From Paracyclopina nana (Eukaryota > Arthropoda > Copepoda > Cyclopoida > Cyclopettidae), in NCBI GenBank assembly GCA_019096065.1, contig JAGUCH010000003.1:2914001-2978000 (forward strand): a stretch of DNA of 64,000 nucleotides, in the 5' to 3' direction. This document shows positions 49,042 through 59,016 of this stretch, one piece after another. Below the pieces are notes generated by a model that saw nothing but the letters and a program-made list of their open reading frames with translations, made no database searches and was not told the origin of the DNA. Numbering within the stretch: position 1 is the first letter of the stretch; every line of letters starts with the position of its first letter. Both the position numbers and the translations under genes were made by a program.

Positions 49042-50946
49042 TCAGCTAAATAAGTTGATTGTGGTAAAGTGAAGTAGATCATCAAATTTGTTGTCGAAAA
49101 ATTCCTCCAGGTTCACGCTGTGATCTGCAAATTCTTCCTTAGCGCAAACATTCTGCACTGCAATCAGTATGGTTGTAGGACGAGTCAAAACTAAGCTTTC
49201 AATTTCTTCGGTTGCATTTCTCAATACAATTTTTGGAATGCTCCATTGAGCAGAGTCCTCCAGGTAACTGCTTTTTATTTCCAACAGCCTCTTTTGGAAG
49301 GGCTGAAAGTTCAAACGCCACCGTAGCTTCATTAGATGGGCATAGATGGTCCTGAGACTGGTTGCCTTGTTCACCTTTTCTTTGAGATTTGCTCTCCATT
49401 TGAGGGTTATAATATTTTCAAGGATCTTAAGATGCGCCTTGTTAGTCACGTTTAATTCTTCTGACACGTGCTTCATCACTGCTTGGGGATTCTCTTCATA
49501 TATCATATTGATGCTCGACGTTTTGTTGTCTGATGTCAATTCTGGTAAACGCACTTCAGAGCGCATTATTTTCAACGCAAGCGCAAAGTTTTCATTAGAG
49601 AACCTAAAGGTTGTGGAGTTGGTATTTTCTGACTGTGGAATATGATCATTGTCTTCAATGTAACGAAGCACAACATGAAATTTGAGTAACTCATCACTGA
49701 ACACGTGCAGTAAGCCGACATCTCTTGGCAAATTCACTGACTTGTAAATCAATTCGTGATAATTTAGCTGAACTTTGGCATATCTCCTGCTCAGCTCCAA
49801 CGAGGAAGTTTTAAGCTCCTTTTTACTTGTAGCCTCTTGATATTTACATTTAGACATAATCTTCTTATACAGAGATTTGTACTCCTTATTCGCTGGGTTG
49901 TCATTTCCCATCGATATTTTTTGCCACAATTTTTTTCTGAACACACTGTAGTCCAAAGAGTTCACTTGAAAGTGCATTTTTAGCCATGCTTTCACGCGCA
50001 TGGGATCAAATGTATCTCTGAATATTTCAGTGGCAATCTCAACTTTTTCCAGCCTCAGCACCTGCAAAATGACAATTCTGAGGAGAAGCCAAGTATCCAT
50101 TGTGGCACCATTAGGACTGTCCAGCATTCCAGCTACTTTTTCAAAGCAAACCTTCAGTTGAACTGCATTAGGATTGGATTTGAGGAAAAGCACAAGCTCC
50201 TCAGGGAGCACATGAAGCCCAAGAGTCATGGGGCTCATCGAGTCCCTTTTGGCGAGGACTGAAGCCAAGGCCAAGGTCAACCTGTGGAGGTCTTGATCAT
50301 ATTCTTGTTGCAAGCGTTCAAGCAAATTTTCAAAGAGCTCAGAGCAGTTATCAGCATCCATGTATGCAGCTGCCATGAGCGGGTATGTCCAATCAAGGCG
50401 TTTGTCTTGCACATTAAAATTGATTCGCCGCCTTGATTTGTCTTGAGCCAAACTAATGCCCTCTTGATGCACTCTATTGATTCTTTCGAGGTATGACCTC
50501 AAGTTGATGCATCCCTCAATCATCTTGGGGCATTGGCTAACTTTTTTCACCGACAATTCCTTGCTCAACTTGAGAAACCGTTGGATTTGTCCTTGCTCAA
50601 GGCACTTTTTGAGCTTGATTAGGGTCACTTCTTCAAACCTGGATTCCTTGACAGCACTGATGTAAGCAGCCTCGAACTTTTGACGTTCATTGAGATCAGT
50701 TGGAAGTCCTTCAAGTATGAGCTGCTTGAAGTGAAACAATATGGGTTGAATTGCTTCTTTTCGTCTATGGATCCAATCACCCAACATGTCAGGTTCCTCC
50801 ATGTTTTCGAGAAGTGATTTAAGCTTGGAAAAGTCAACTCCATCAATTGTTTCATCTTGGTAGTAATTGCTCGCGAGCAAAGCATACACTTTTCTGTCGT
50901 AGCTGTTTGATTGCAAAAGATGCAAATATGGCATATGTTGCTCCAT
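49042..50946 (-). CDS. Unrecognised 634-residue helical protein
   Basis: One uninterrupted frame of 634 codons on the minus strand, far too long to be chance at this base composition. Its codon use is balanced like its neighbours'. I do not recognise the family. The protein looks all-helical, leucine-rich and repeat-like, without membrane segments, signal peptide or catalytic motif. Segments such as EELVLFLKSNPNAVQLKVCF and MRVKAWLKMHF suggest a helical scaffold. The first ATG (50,946) is 30 bp beyond the COQ6 stop. A good acceptor (CCGTTTTCTTACAG) ends at 50,954, and the frame is open from there, so an upstream exon, or a spliced leader, may supply the true 5' end. It may therefore be only the last exon of a longer gene. 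Confidence 0.75.
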   Translation of the reverse strand: MEQHMPYLHLLQSNSYDRKVYALLASNYYQDETIDGVDFSKLKSLLENMEEPDMLGDWIHRRKEAIQPILFHFKQLILEGLPTDLNERQKFEAAYISAVKESRFEEVTLIKLKKCLEQGQIQRFLKLSKELSVKKVSQCPKMIEGCINLRSYLERINRVHQEGISLAQDKSRRRINFNVQDKRLDWTYPLMAAAYMDADNCSELFENLLERLQQEYDQDLHRLTLALASVLAKRDSMSPMTLGLHVLPEELVLFLKSNPNAVQLKVCFEKVAGMLDSPNGATMDTWLLLRIVILQVLRLEKVEIATEIFRDTFDPMRVKAWLKMHFQVNSLDYSVFRKKLWQKISMGNDNPANKEYKSLYKKIMSKCKYQEATSKKELKTSSLELSRRYAKVQLNYHELIYKSVNLPRDVGLLHVFSDELLKFHVVLRYIEDNDHIPQSENTNSTTFRFSNENFALALKIMRSEVRLPELTSDNKTSSINMIYEENPQAVMKHVSEELNVTNKAHLKILENIITLKWRANLKEKVNKATSLRTIYAHLMKLRWRLNFQPFQKRLLEIKSSYLEDSAQWSIPKIVLRNATEEIESLVLTRPTTILIAVQNVCAKEEFADHSVNLEEFFDNKFDDLLHFTTINLFS

Positions 50947-50976
50947 TATTAATCTGTAAGAAAACGGAAAAATATT

Positions 50977-52281
50977 CTATGAGGCTGCTGACATGATAAG
51001 ATTTTTAATATTCTGGTTGGAATTGATGAATTGAAGCCCGAGGCTGCGTACGGCAACAAACGCTTGATTGTCAGAACAATATAGCTTCTGCAGGGTATCA
51101 ACTGCTCCCATCAAAGGCAAGTTATGCCTCATGCACTCAGATTCGTAGTCACATAGATGTCCATATGCAGCAAACTTTTGGCCTTGGCTGACATTTTGCT
51201 CGAGAGCTTTCACAAGTCTGTCAACATCTCCATAGCCAAGATTGACTCCTTGGCCAGCCAAAGGGTGAATTCTGTGTGCAGCATCACCAACCAAAGCAAC
51301 CCTGGTGCCAACATAGCGTTCAGCATGACCAAGTCCCAGTGGAAAGCAGGCAGGATTGTCCACTGCAGTAATTTTGGGAGGTGGCATAGAAGTTATGCTA
51401 GTTTTGAAAGGCCTCAAAAGCATGCCAAGAGCAGCATTCAGGCCATCAACAGCAGAAGTGCCAGCAGATGCTTTGGCATGCAGTTGGAAATTCAGATCTT
51501 TGGCCAAGTTTTCTGGATTCTTGGCATAGCCTTTAGCCATTTCGGTTGGCAAGGTCCACACTAAAGATGCCTTTCCTGGAGTCAGAGGCAACAAGGCAAT
51601 AGGTCCCGTAGGCAAAAACTTTTGAAAGGCAATATTATTGCGTTTCTCCAAAGGATCAAAGGTGACAGTACCAACAAGGCCCATTTGCTTGTAGTCCTTG
51701 GCATGGTAAGTGACACCCATGGCTTTCCTCACAAATGAGTTGGCTCCATCAGCTCCAACAATGAGCTCTGATTCGATCACTTCTCCATTCGACAGCTCCA
51801 CCTTGGGTAGCTCTTCTTGAGTTGTGGGTAAATGACAGGCAAGCACTTTAGCTTCATGGATGACCTCGAGATTTTGGTGGCACTTTTTCGTCACCTCTTC
51901 AAGTGCATCAATCACAAGGTCGTTCTCAATGATGTGTGCAATTGGCTCATTGAAGGTGGACTTGAATTCGATGCTCGAGGGCGAGCAGTGATCCCAAATG
52001 AACATCGTGTCAAAACTGTTTTTTCTTGGGATGAAATTCCAAACGCCAATAGATTCAAACAGGGTTTTGGTAGCTGGATTCAGTGCAACTACACGATTAC
52101 TAAAAGGTGCATCCTGTTTGAATGATTCGATTTGTTTGCGTGGTTTAGCACTTTCCAAGAGCAAAATTCTTCTTGAGCTTAGCCAGGGGCTTTGAGCTAG
52201 TTTGCAGGCTAGACTTGAGCCTACCAATCCTCCACCTACGATGACGACATCAGCAAACTTGTTGACGCTGGAAATCGTCAT
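50977..52281 (-). CDS. COQ6: Ubiquinone biosynthesis monooxygenase COQ6
   Basis: A mitochondrial matrix-side FAD monooxygenase that hydroxylates the ring in coenzyme Q synthesis. A single open frame of 434 residues from the ATG at 52,281. The FAD fold starts with ADVVIVGGGLVGSSLACKLA (GxGxxG). The conserved ELIVGADGANSFVRKA (DG motif) and VALVGDAAHRIHPLAGQGVN (GD motif, second FAD site) are present. Family members are about 468 residues. The N-terminus here begins almost directly at the FAD fold with only about 13 residues, so a mitochondrial presequence is missing or lies in an unseen upstream exon; ATTTTTTAG before ACTCAAG at about 52,302-52,310 could be its acceptor. The coding part has no intron, unlike its neighbours. 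Confidence 0.93.
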   Translation of the reverse strand: MTISSVNKFADVVIVGGGLVGSSLACKLAQSPWLSSRRILLLESAKPRKQIESFKQDAPFSNRVVALNPATKTLFESIGVWNFIPRKNSFDTMFIWDHCSPSSIEFKSTFNEPIAHIIENDLVIDALEEVTKKCHQNLEVIHEAKVLACHLPTTQEELPKVELSNGEVIESELIVGADGANSFVRKAMGVTYHAKDYKQMGLVGTVTFDPLEKRNNIAFQKFLPTGPIALLPLTPGKASLVWTLPTEMAKGYAKNPENLAKDLNFQLHAKASAGTSAVDGLNAALGMLLRPFKTSITSMPPPKITAVDNPACFPLGLGHAERYVGTRVALVGDAAHRIHPLAGQGVNLGYGDVDRLVKALEQNVSQGQKFAAYGHLCDYESECMRHNLPLMGAVDTLQKLYCSDNQAFVAVRSLGLQFINSNQNIKNLIMSAAS

Positions 52282-52429
52282 GCTGCAACTTCTATTTCTT
52301 GAGTCTAAAAAATTGCGCAATCTGTCACCTTACGTTTGTTTTTGTTTTGGTTCAACTTCCGCGGCCAATGATAGATCGGCTTCTATCTCGTCATGCCAAA
52401 TGCTCCGCACATGTACATGTAGCCAGAAT

Positions 52430-52665
52430 CTAAGGACCTTTCCATGTGCTTGTTCAAAAAATAAAACTGAAAAACGGTTTTTGATGGTACAAAAAAATTG
52501 GTCTTTGGTAAGTAGCAAAAGAAGTAAACAAATAGTAAACATCCAGTACGTAAAAAATAAACAAAAACGTAAATAAACAATGAAAACGGTCGTGCAAAAA
52601 CGGTTTTGCGTGGTACATTTTTTTGTACCTCAAAACCAAAAGTGAGCACATGGAAAGGACCTAAG
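52430..52665. mobile_element. 236-bp TIR element (MITE-B), copy 1
   Basis: It starts CTAAGGACCTTTCCATGTGC and ends with the near-complement GCACATGGAAAGGACCTAAG; the termini match in 18 of 20 bases. The inside is A/T-rich with GTACAAAAAAATTGGTC and a reverse-related CATTTTTTTGTACC segment. It has no coding capacity. It lies about 150 bp upstream of the COQ6 start codon. A second copy, in opposite orientation, is at 59,246-63,253 and is interrupted. Confidence 0.85.
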
Positions 52666-52688
52666 TCTCTGCATGTAGCGAAACTGGA

Positions 52689-52790
52689 TCGGACGCTCAG
52701 TTAATGCAACGGACACTCAGTCAATATTGCGGACGCTCAGTTAATTTTGCTTACGCTCGTCGCTCAGCGAATGCAGCGGACGACAAGCTA
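52689..52790. repeat. 20-bp short tandem repeat
   Basis: Three consecutive units of the type CGGACGCTCAGTTAATGCAA with one to five changes, then degenerate units (CTTACGCTCGTCGCTCAG). It lies between MITE-B copy 1 and the foldback structure. No function is evident. Confidence 0.7.
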
Positions 52791-52911
52791 AACTAGAGCA
52801 CTGAATTATGATGAGAGTATCTCGTTCTCAACAACAGCTGAACTGAACTCTTTTGGCGAGGACTGCATTCCCAGCCTTCAAATGCTCCCAAAACCATCCA
52901 ATACAATAGCT

Positions 52912-54552
52912 AGAACAAGCTGAACAATTTGAACATGCTGAGCAATCTGAGCAATCTGAGCAACCTGAACAACCTGAACATCCTGAACAAGCTGAACAAC
53001 CTGAACAAGCTGAACAACCTGAACAAGCTGAACATCCTGAACAATCTGAACAACCTGAACAACCTGAACAATCTGAGCAATCTGAGCAACCTGAACAATC
53101 TGAACAACCTGAACAAGCTGAGCAATCTGAGCAACCTGAACATCCTGAACATCCTGAACAACCTGAACAACCTGAACAACCTGTGAAATCTGAGCAACCT
53201 GAACAACCTGAACAACCTGAACAAGCTGAACAAGCTGAACAACCTGAACAAGCTGAGCAATCCCCTGGAGCAACCTGAACATCCTGAACATCCTGAACAA
53301 CCTGAACAACCTGAACAACCTGTGAAATCTGAGCAACCTGAAAAATCTGAACAACCTGAACAACCTGAACAATCTGAACAACCTGAACAACCTGAACAAG
53401 CTGAACATCCTTAACAATCTGAACATCCTGAACAAGCTGAACAACCTGAGCAACCTGAACATCCTGAACAAGCTGAACAACCTGAACAACCTGAACAACC
53501 TGAACAAGCTGAACATCCTGAACAAGCTGAACAATCTGAACAAGCTGAACAAGCTGAATAATCTGAGCAATCTGAGCAACCTGAACAACCTGAACATCCT
53601 GAACAACCTGAACAAGCTGAACATCCTGAACAAGCTGAACAAGCTGAGCAATCTGAGCAACCTGAACATCCTGAACATCCTGAACAACCTGAACAACCTG
53701 AACAATCTGAACAACCTGAACAAGCTGAATAATCTGAGCAATCTGAGCAACCTGAACAACCTCAACATTCCTAACAAGCTGAACATCCTGAACAAGCTGA
53801 ACATCCTGAACAAGCTGAACAATCTGAACAACCTGAACAAGCTGAGCAATCTTAACAACCTGAACAAGCTGCATAATCTGAGCAACCTGAGCAACCTGAA
53901 CATCCTGAACAAGCTGAACAACCTGAGCAACCTGAACATCCTGAACAAGCTGAACAACCTGAACAACCTGAACAACCTGAACAAGCTGAACATCCTGAAC
54001 AAGCTGAACAATCTGAACAAGCTGAACAAGCTGAACATCCTGAACAACCTGAACAATCTGAACAACCTGAACAAGCTGAACAATCTGAGCAAACTGAGCA
54101 ACCTGATCACACAGAACAACCTGAACAAACTGAACAACATGAACAAGCTGAACAAGCTGAACATCCTGAATAATCTGAGTAATCTGAACAACCTGAACAA
54201 TCTGAACATCCTGAACAACCTGAACCATCTGAACAACCTGAACAAGCTGAACAAGCTGAACAACCTGAACAACCTGAACAACCTGAACAAGCTGAACATC
54301 CTGAACAAGCTGAACAACCTGAACAACCTGAACAACCTGAACAACCTGAACAAGCTGAATAATCTGAGCAACCTGAACAATCTGAACAAGCTGAGCAATC
54401 TGAGCAACCTGAACATCCTGAACAACCTGAACAACCTGAACAACCTGAACAACCTGAACAACCTGAACAATCTGAACAAGCTGAACAAGCTGAGCAATCT
54501 GAGCAATGATCTGAACAACTTGAACATTCTGAATAACTTGAACAATCTGAAC
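52912..54552. repeat. 9-bp minisatellite array, left arm
   Basis: About 180 units of CTGAACAAC and variants (CTGAACAAG, CTGAACAAT, CTGAACATC, CTGAGCAAC, CTGAGCAAT). The minus strand is open in several frames because no unit variant makes a stop there, giving VVQ, LFR and CSG peptide repeats. I treat these as by-products of the repeat and not as genes. Related variants cluster in recurring order, suggesting higher-order units. Confidence 0.95.
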
Positions 54553-55284
54553 TCCTATAACAAAATGTGAGGCAAAGTAAAACTTTTGACTCATCTTGAG
54601 CTAGCAAGAGTGAAAACTTGCGCATCCCTTTATACTACTACTAAACTGCAAAGAAAACTCAAAATTGTGGACAAAGTCAAATTTGATACGAATTGTAAGT
54701 TGTGGCTGATAATTTGAGGCAACTTGACTCAAAATGTGAGGCAAAGTCAAACTTTTCACTCATTTTGAGTTCGCAAAAGCGAAAACTTGCACATTGCGTA
54801 GTACAAATACTAAATTGGTAAGAAAACTCTTTTTTGAAGGAAAAAACTTTTAAATACTTGTCCTCATGTGCTCAGGGGGTCAATGACTTGTTAAATTCTC
54901 ACGCACCCTCATTGATTTCAAAAGACCCAGTTGCTAACTCAATTCTTCAATTTTTCTAGCTTCAAATTTACATCTGCAACCGACATTTTGACTCGCAATT
55001 GACAACGTGAAGAATTTTGCGTTTTCTTAGCAGCTATGTAGAAGAATAATGCGATGCGCAAGTTTTCCAGTTTGCGAATTCAAAATGTGTCAGAAGTTAC
55101 ACTTTGCCTCACATTATGAGTCAAGTTGCCTCATATTAACAGCTGCCATTGACATTTTGACTCACAATTGACTAAGTCAAGAATTTCATGTTTTCTTAGC
55201 AGTTATGTAGTAGTATAATGCGATGCTCAAGTTTTCCAGTTTGCGAATTCAAAATGTGTCAAAAGTATGACTTTGACTTTCTTA

Positions 55285-55400
55285 AATTACAAAATTCGGT
55301 GTGTTCGCCCAGGTTCGCCCGTGTTGGCTGTGTTTTGGTGTGTTCACCAGTGTTTGCCCGTGTACGGTGTGTTTGCCCGTGTTCAGTGAGTTCGCCCGTG
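55285..55400. repeat. Short degenerate GTGTTCGCCCGTGTT repeat
   Basis: Five or six imperfect units of about 13-18 bp containing TTCGCCCGTG or TTTGCCCGTG, inside the foldback loop. GC content is higher than in its surroundings. Confidence 0.6.
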
Positions 55401-55402
55401 AT

Positions 55403-55467
55403 TGGTTTGAATTGACAGATACATATTCAAATTTGACTTCAAAATCAAACTTTGCTGAAAAAAGTGA
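55403..55467. repeat. Internal fragment of MITE-A
   Basis: About 65 bp nearly identical to 3,013-3,075 of the complete MITE-A copy (TTGAATTGACAGATACATAT and onward). No termini are present, so it is a captured or decayed piece. Confidence 0.75.
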
Positions 55468-56932
55468 AGATGCACTCAAAGCTGCAAAAAGAAGCAAGCT
55501 GAGACGCTTTGTTGCTGAGATAATGCGCGCCGCCGGTACCGCCAAACAGCTATTAGCAATTACTAAATAGGGCCGTTACCTCAGAAATAGAGCTAGTAAA
55601 AGTGGAAATATCAATTTTACTTTACTATGATATAAAAGTTTGTTTTGCTGAATCTCTAGATTCCAAAAATGTAAGCAGTTTTAAAATTGGACCATTACAA
55701 GCGGAGATACTACAGAACTTTCTAAATGATAACGCGCTGAGAGACTGAGTATTAATAAAAGTTATAGAGAATGTCAAGACAAACTCATGGGTGCAAAAGT
55801 AGTGCGCTGAGACGCTCCGTTTGTTAGACATCGCTCCTCGAAGTTTACTACTATAGACTTTGTTTACTTTTTCAATTTGGGCTCGAATTTTCGGTTTTTG
55901 GGGGCTTAAAGCAACTGGAAAAGGGGGGATTCTAACTTTGAGGCAAAGTAAGACTTTGACTCATTTTTGACTATGCCAAGGACTATGCGAGAGCCAGAAC
56001 TTGCGCATCGCGTAATGCTGCTACTATACTACAAAGAAAACAAGAAATTCAGGACAAGGTCAAATTTGTGTCAAAGTGTCAGTAGTGGCTGATAATTTGA
56101 GGCATTTGGACTCTTAATGTGAGGCAAAGTCAAGCTTTGACTCATTTTTGACTATGCGAGAGCCAAAACTTGCGCATCGCGTAATGCTGCTGATAAACTA
56201 CTAAGAAAACTCGAAATTCTGGACAAGGTCAAATTTGTGTCAAAATGTCAGTAGTGGCTGATAATTTGAGGCATTTGGACTCCTAATGTGAGGCAAAGTC
56301 AGACTTTGACTCATTGTTGACTATGCGAGAGCCAGAATTTGCGCATCGCGTAATGCTGCTACTATACTACAAAGAAAACACGAAATTCAGGACAATGTCA
56401 AATTTGTGTCAAAATGTCAGTAGTGGCTGATAATTTGAGGCATTTGGACTCCTAATGTGAGGCAAAGTCAGACTTTGACTCATTTTTGACTATGCGAGAG
56501 CCAAAACTTGCGCATCGCGTAATGCTGCTGATAAACTACTTAGAAAATACGAAATTCTGGACAAGGTCAAATTTGTGTCAAAATGTCAGTAGTGGCTGAT
56601 AATTTGAGGCAAAGTCAAGCTTTGACTCATTTTTGACTATGCGAGAGCCAAAACTTGCGCATCGCGTAATGCTGCTGATAAACTACTAAGAAAACTCGAA
56701 ATTCTGGACAAGGTCAAATTTGACTTAAAATGTCACAACTTAGAAATTCGTATCAAATTTGACTTAACCACAATTTTGAATTTTCTTTGCAGTTTAGTAG
56801 TAGTATAAAGCGATGCGCAAGTTTTCACTCTTGCTAGCTTAAGATGAGTCAAAAGTTTTACTTTGCCTCACATTTTATTATAGGTGTCCAGATTGTTCAT
56901 GTTATTCAGAATGTTCAAGTTGTTCAGATCAT

Positions 56933-57200
56933 ACATCCGCTGAGGTATGAATCCAAAAGTAAAAAAATTCCACAAGGAGCAATTCAGATTTGCAAAACTT
57001 ATGGTGCAATTCGGATCCGCAAAACTACGAATAGCAAAACTACAATCAGCAATTGTGGGAATCTGTTTGAATGCTATTTGTTGTTCAATTACCAAAAAAA
57101 TGATATCAAAAAATATACCTAAAAGTTGCTGTAGGATGTCTTTTGGCACTTATTGACTGACTGATGAAATAAAATTGATTTTGCAAATGCCCAATATTTA
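56933..57200. other. 268-bp segment interrupting the right arm
   Basis: In the left arm the 9-bp array runs without a break to its inner edge. In the right arm the matching sequence stops at TTGTTCAGATCAT (56,932) and the array resumes at 57,201. The intervening AT-rich segment has no counterpart in the left arm, so it is an insertion on the right or a loss on the left. No terminal repeats were identified. Confidence 0.6.
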
Positions 57201-59016
57201 TGTTCAGAATGTTCAGGATGTTCAGGTTGCTCAGATTGCTCAGATTGCTCAGCTTGTTCAGATTGTTCAGGTTGTTCAGGTTGTTCAGGTAGTTCAGATT
57301 GTTCAGGTTGTTCAGATTGTTCAGCTTGTTCAGGTTGCTCAGATTTCTCAGGTTGTTCAGGTTGTGCAGGTTGCTCAGATTATTCAGCTTGTTCAGATTG
57401 TTCAGGTTGTTCAGGTTGTTCAGGTTGTTCAGGTTGTTCAGGATGTTAATATTGTTAAGATTGCTCAGATTACTTATGTTGTTCAGGTTGTTTTGATTGT
57501 TCAGGTTGTTCAGGTTGTTCAGGTTGTTCAGGTTGTTCAGGATGTTCAGGATGTTCAGGTTGCTCAGATTGCTCAGCTTGTTCAGGTTGTTCAGATTGTT
57601 CAGCTTGTTCAGGATGTTCAGCTTGTTCAGGATGTTCAGCTTGTTCAGGATGTTCAGGTTGTTCAGGTTGCTCAGATTGCTCAGATTATTCAGCTTGTTC
57701 AGGTAGTTCAGATTGTTCAGGTTGTTCAGGTTGTTCAGGATGTCCAGGATGTTGCGGTTGCTCAGATTGCTCAGCTTGTTCAGCTTGTTCAGGATGTTCA
57801 GCTTGTTCAGGTTGTTCAGGATGTTCAGGTTGTTCAGGTTGCTCAGATTGCTCAGATTATTCAGCTTGTTCAGGTTGTTCAGATTGTTCAGGTTGTTCAG
57901 GATGTTCAGCTTGTTCAGGTTGTTCAGCTTGTTCAGCTTGTTCAGGTTGTTCAGGTTGTTCAGGTTGTTCAGATTGTTCAGGTTGCTCAGATTGCTCAGA
58001 TTGTTCAGGTTGATCAGGATGTTCAGCTTGTTCAGATTGTTCAGGATGTTCAGGTTGTTCAGGTTGTTCAGATTGTTCAGGTTGCTCAGGTTGTGCAGGT
58101 TGCTCAGATTATTCAGCTTGTTCAGGTTGTTCAGATTGTTCAGCTTGTTCAGGTTGTTCAGGTTGTTCTGGATGTTCAGATTGTTCAGGTTGCTCAGATT
58201 ATTCAGCTTGTTCAGGTTGTTTTGATTGTTCAGGTTGTTCAGGTTGTTCAGGTTGTTCAGGTTGTTCAGGATGTTCAGGATGTTCAGGATGTTCAGGTTG
58301 CTCAGATTGCTCAGCTTGTTCAGATTGTTCAGGTTGTTCAGGATGTTCAGCTTGTTCAGGATGTTCAGCTTGTTCAGCTTGTTCAGGTTGTTCAGGTTGT
58401 TCAGGTTGTTCAGGTTGTTCAGATTGTTCAGGTTGCTCAGATTGCTCAGATTGTTCAGGTTGTTCAGGTTGTTCAGATTGATCAGGATGTTCAGCTTGTT
58501 CAGGTTGTTCAGGTTGTTCAGATTGTTCAGGTTGTTCAGGTTGTTCAGATTGTTCAGGTTGCTCAGATTTCACAGGTTGTTCAGGTTGTTCAGGTTGTTC
58601 AGGATGTTCAGGAGGTTCAGGTTGCTCAGATTGCTCAGCTTGTTCAGGTTGTTCAGCTTGTTCAGCTTGTTCAGGTTGTTCAGGTTGTTCAGCTTGCTCA
58701 GATTTCACAGGTTGTTCAGGTTGTTCAGGTTGTTCAGGATGTTCAGGACGTGCAGGTTGGTCAGATTGCTCAGCCTGTTCAGGTTGTTCAGCTGGTTCAG
58801 GTTGCTGAGATTGGTCAGATTGTTCAGGATGTTCAGGTTGCTCAGATTGCTCAGCTTGTTCAGCTTGTTCAGGTTGTTCAGCTTGTTCAGGATGTTCAGC
58901 TTGTTCAGGATGTTCAGCTTGTTCAGGTTGTTCAGCTTGTTCAGGATGTTCAGGTTGTTCAGGTTGCTCAGATTGCTCAGATTGCTCAGCATGTTCAAAT
59001 TGTTCAGCTTGTTCTA
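57201..59016. repeat. 9-bp minisatellite array, right arm
   Basis: About 200 units of GTTGTTCAG and variants (GCTTGTTCA, GATTGCTCA, GGATGTTCA), the reverse complement of the left array. The plus strand is open through nearly the whole array in three frames for the same trivial reason. It is slightly longer than the left array, so the arms differ in unit number. Confidence 0.95.

Larger units (their letters stand above)
54705..56733. repeat. Loop with ~169-bp tandem and inverted repeats
   Basis: The marker GTGAGGCAAAGTCAA recurs in plus orientation near 54,738, 55,940, 56,121, 56,290, 56,459 and 56,606, with spacing of 181, 169, 169 and 147 in the last five. Each unit continues with GACTCATTTTTGACTATGCG and GCGCATCGCGTAATGCTGCT. 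Copies in the opposite orientation lie at about 55,020-55,280. A further plus copy is just inside the left arm (54,569) and its inverted partner is just inside the right arm (to 56,880). Confidence 0.85.

Noticed and set aside
52828-54625. Several long overlapping frames in the left 9-bp array (VVQ, LFR and CSG repeats) as protein-coding genes
   Set aside because: The 9-bp unit cannot form a stop in these frames, so openness is expected without selection. Three frames are open at once and there is no domain.
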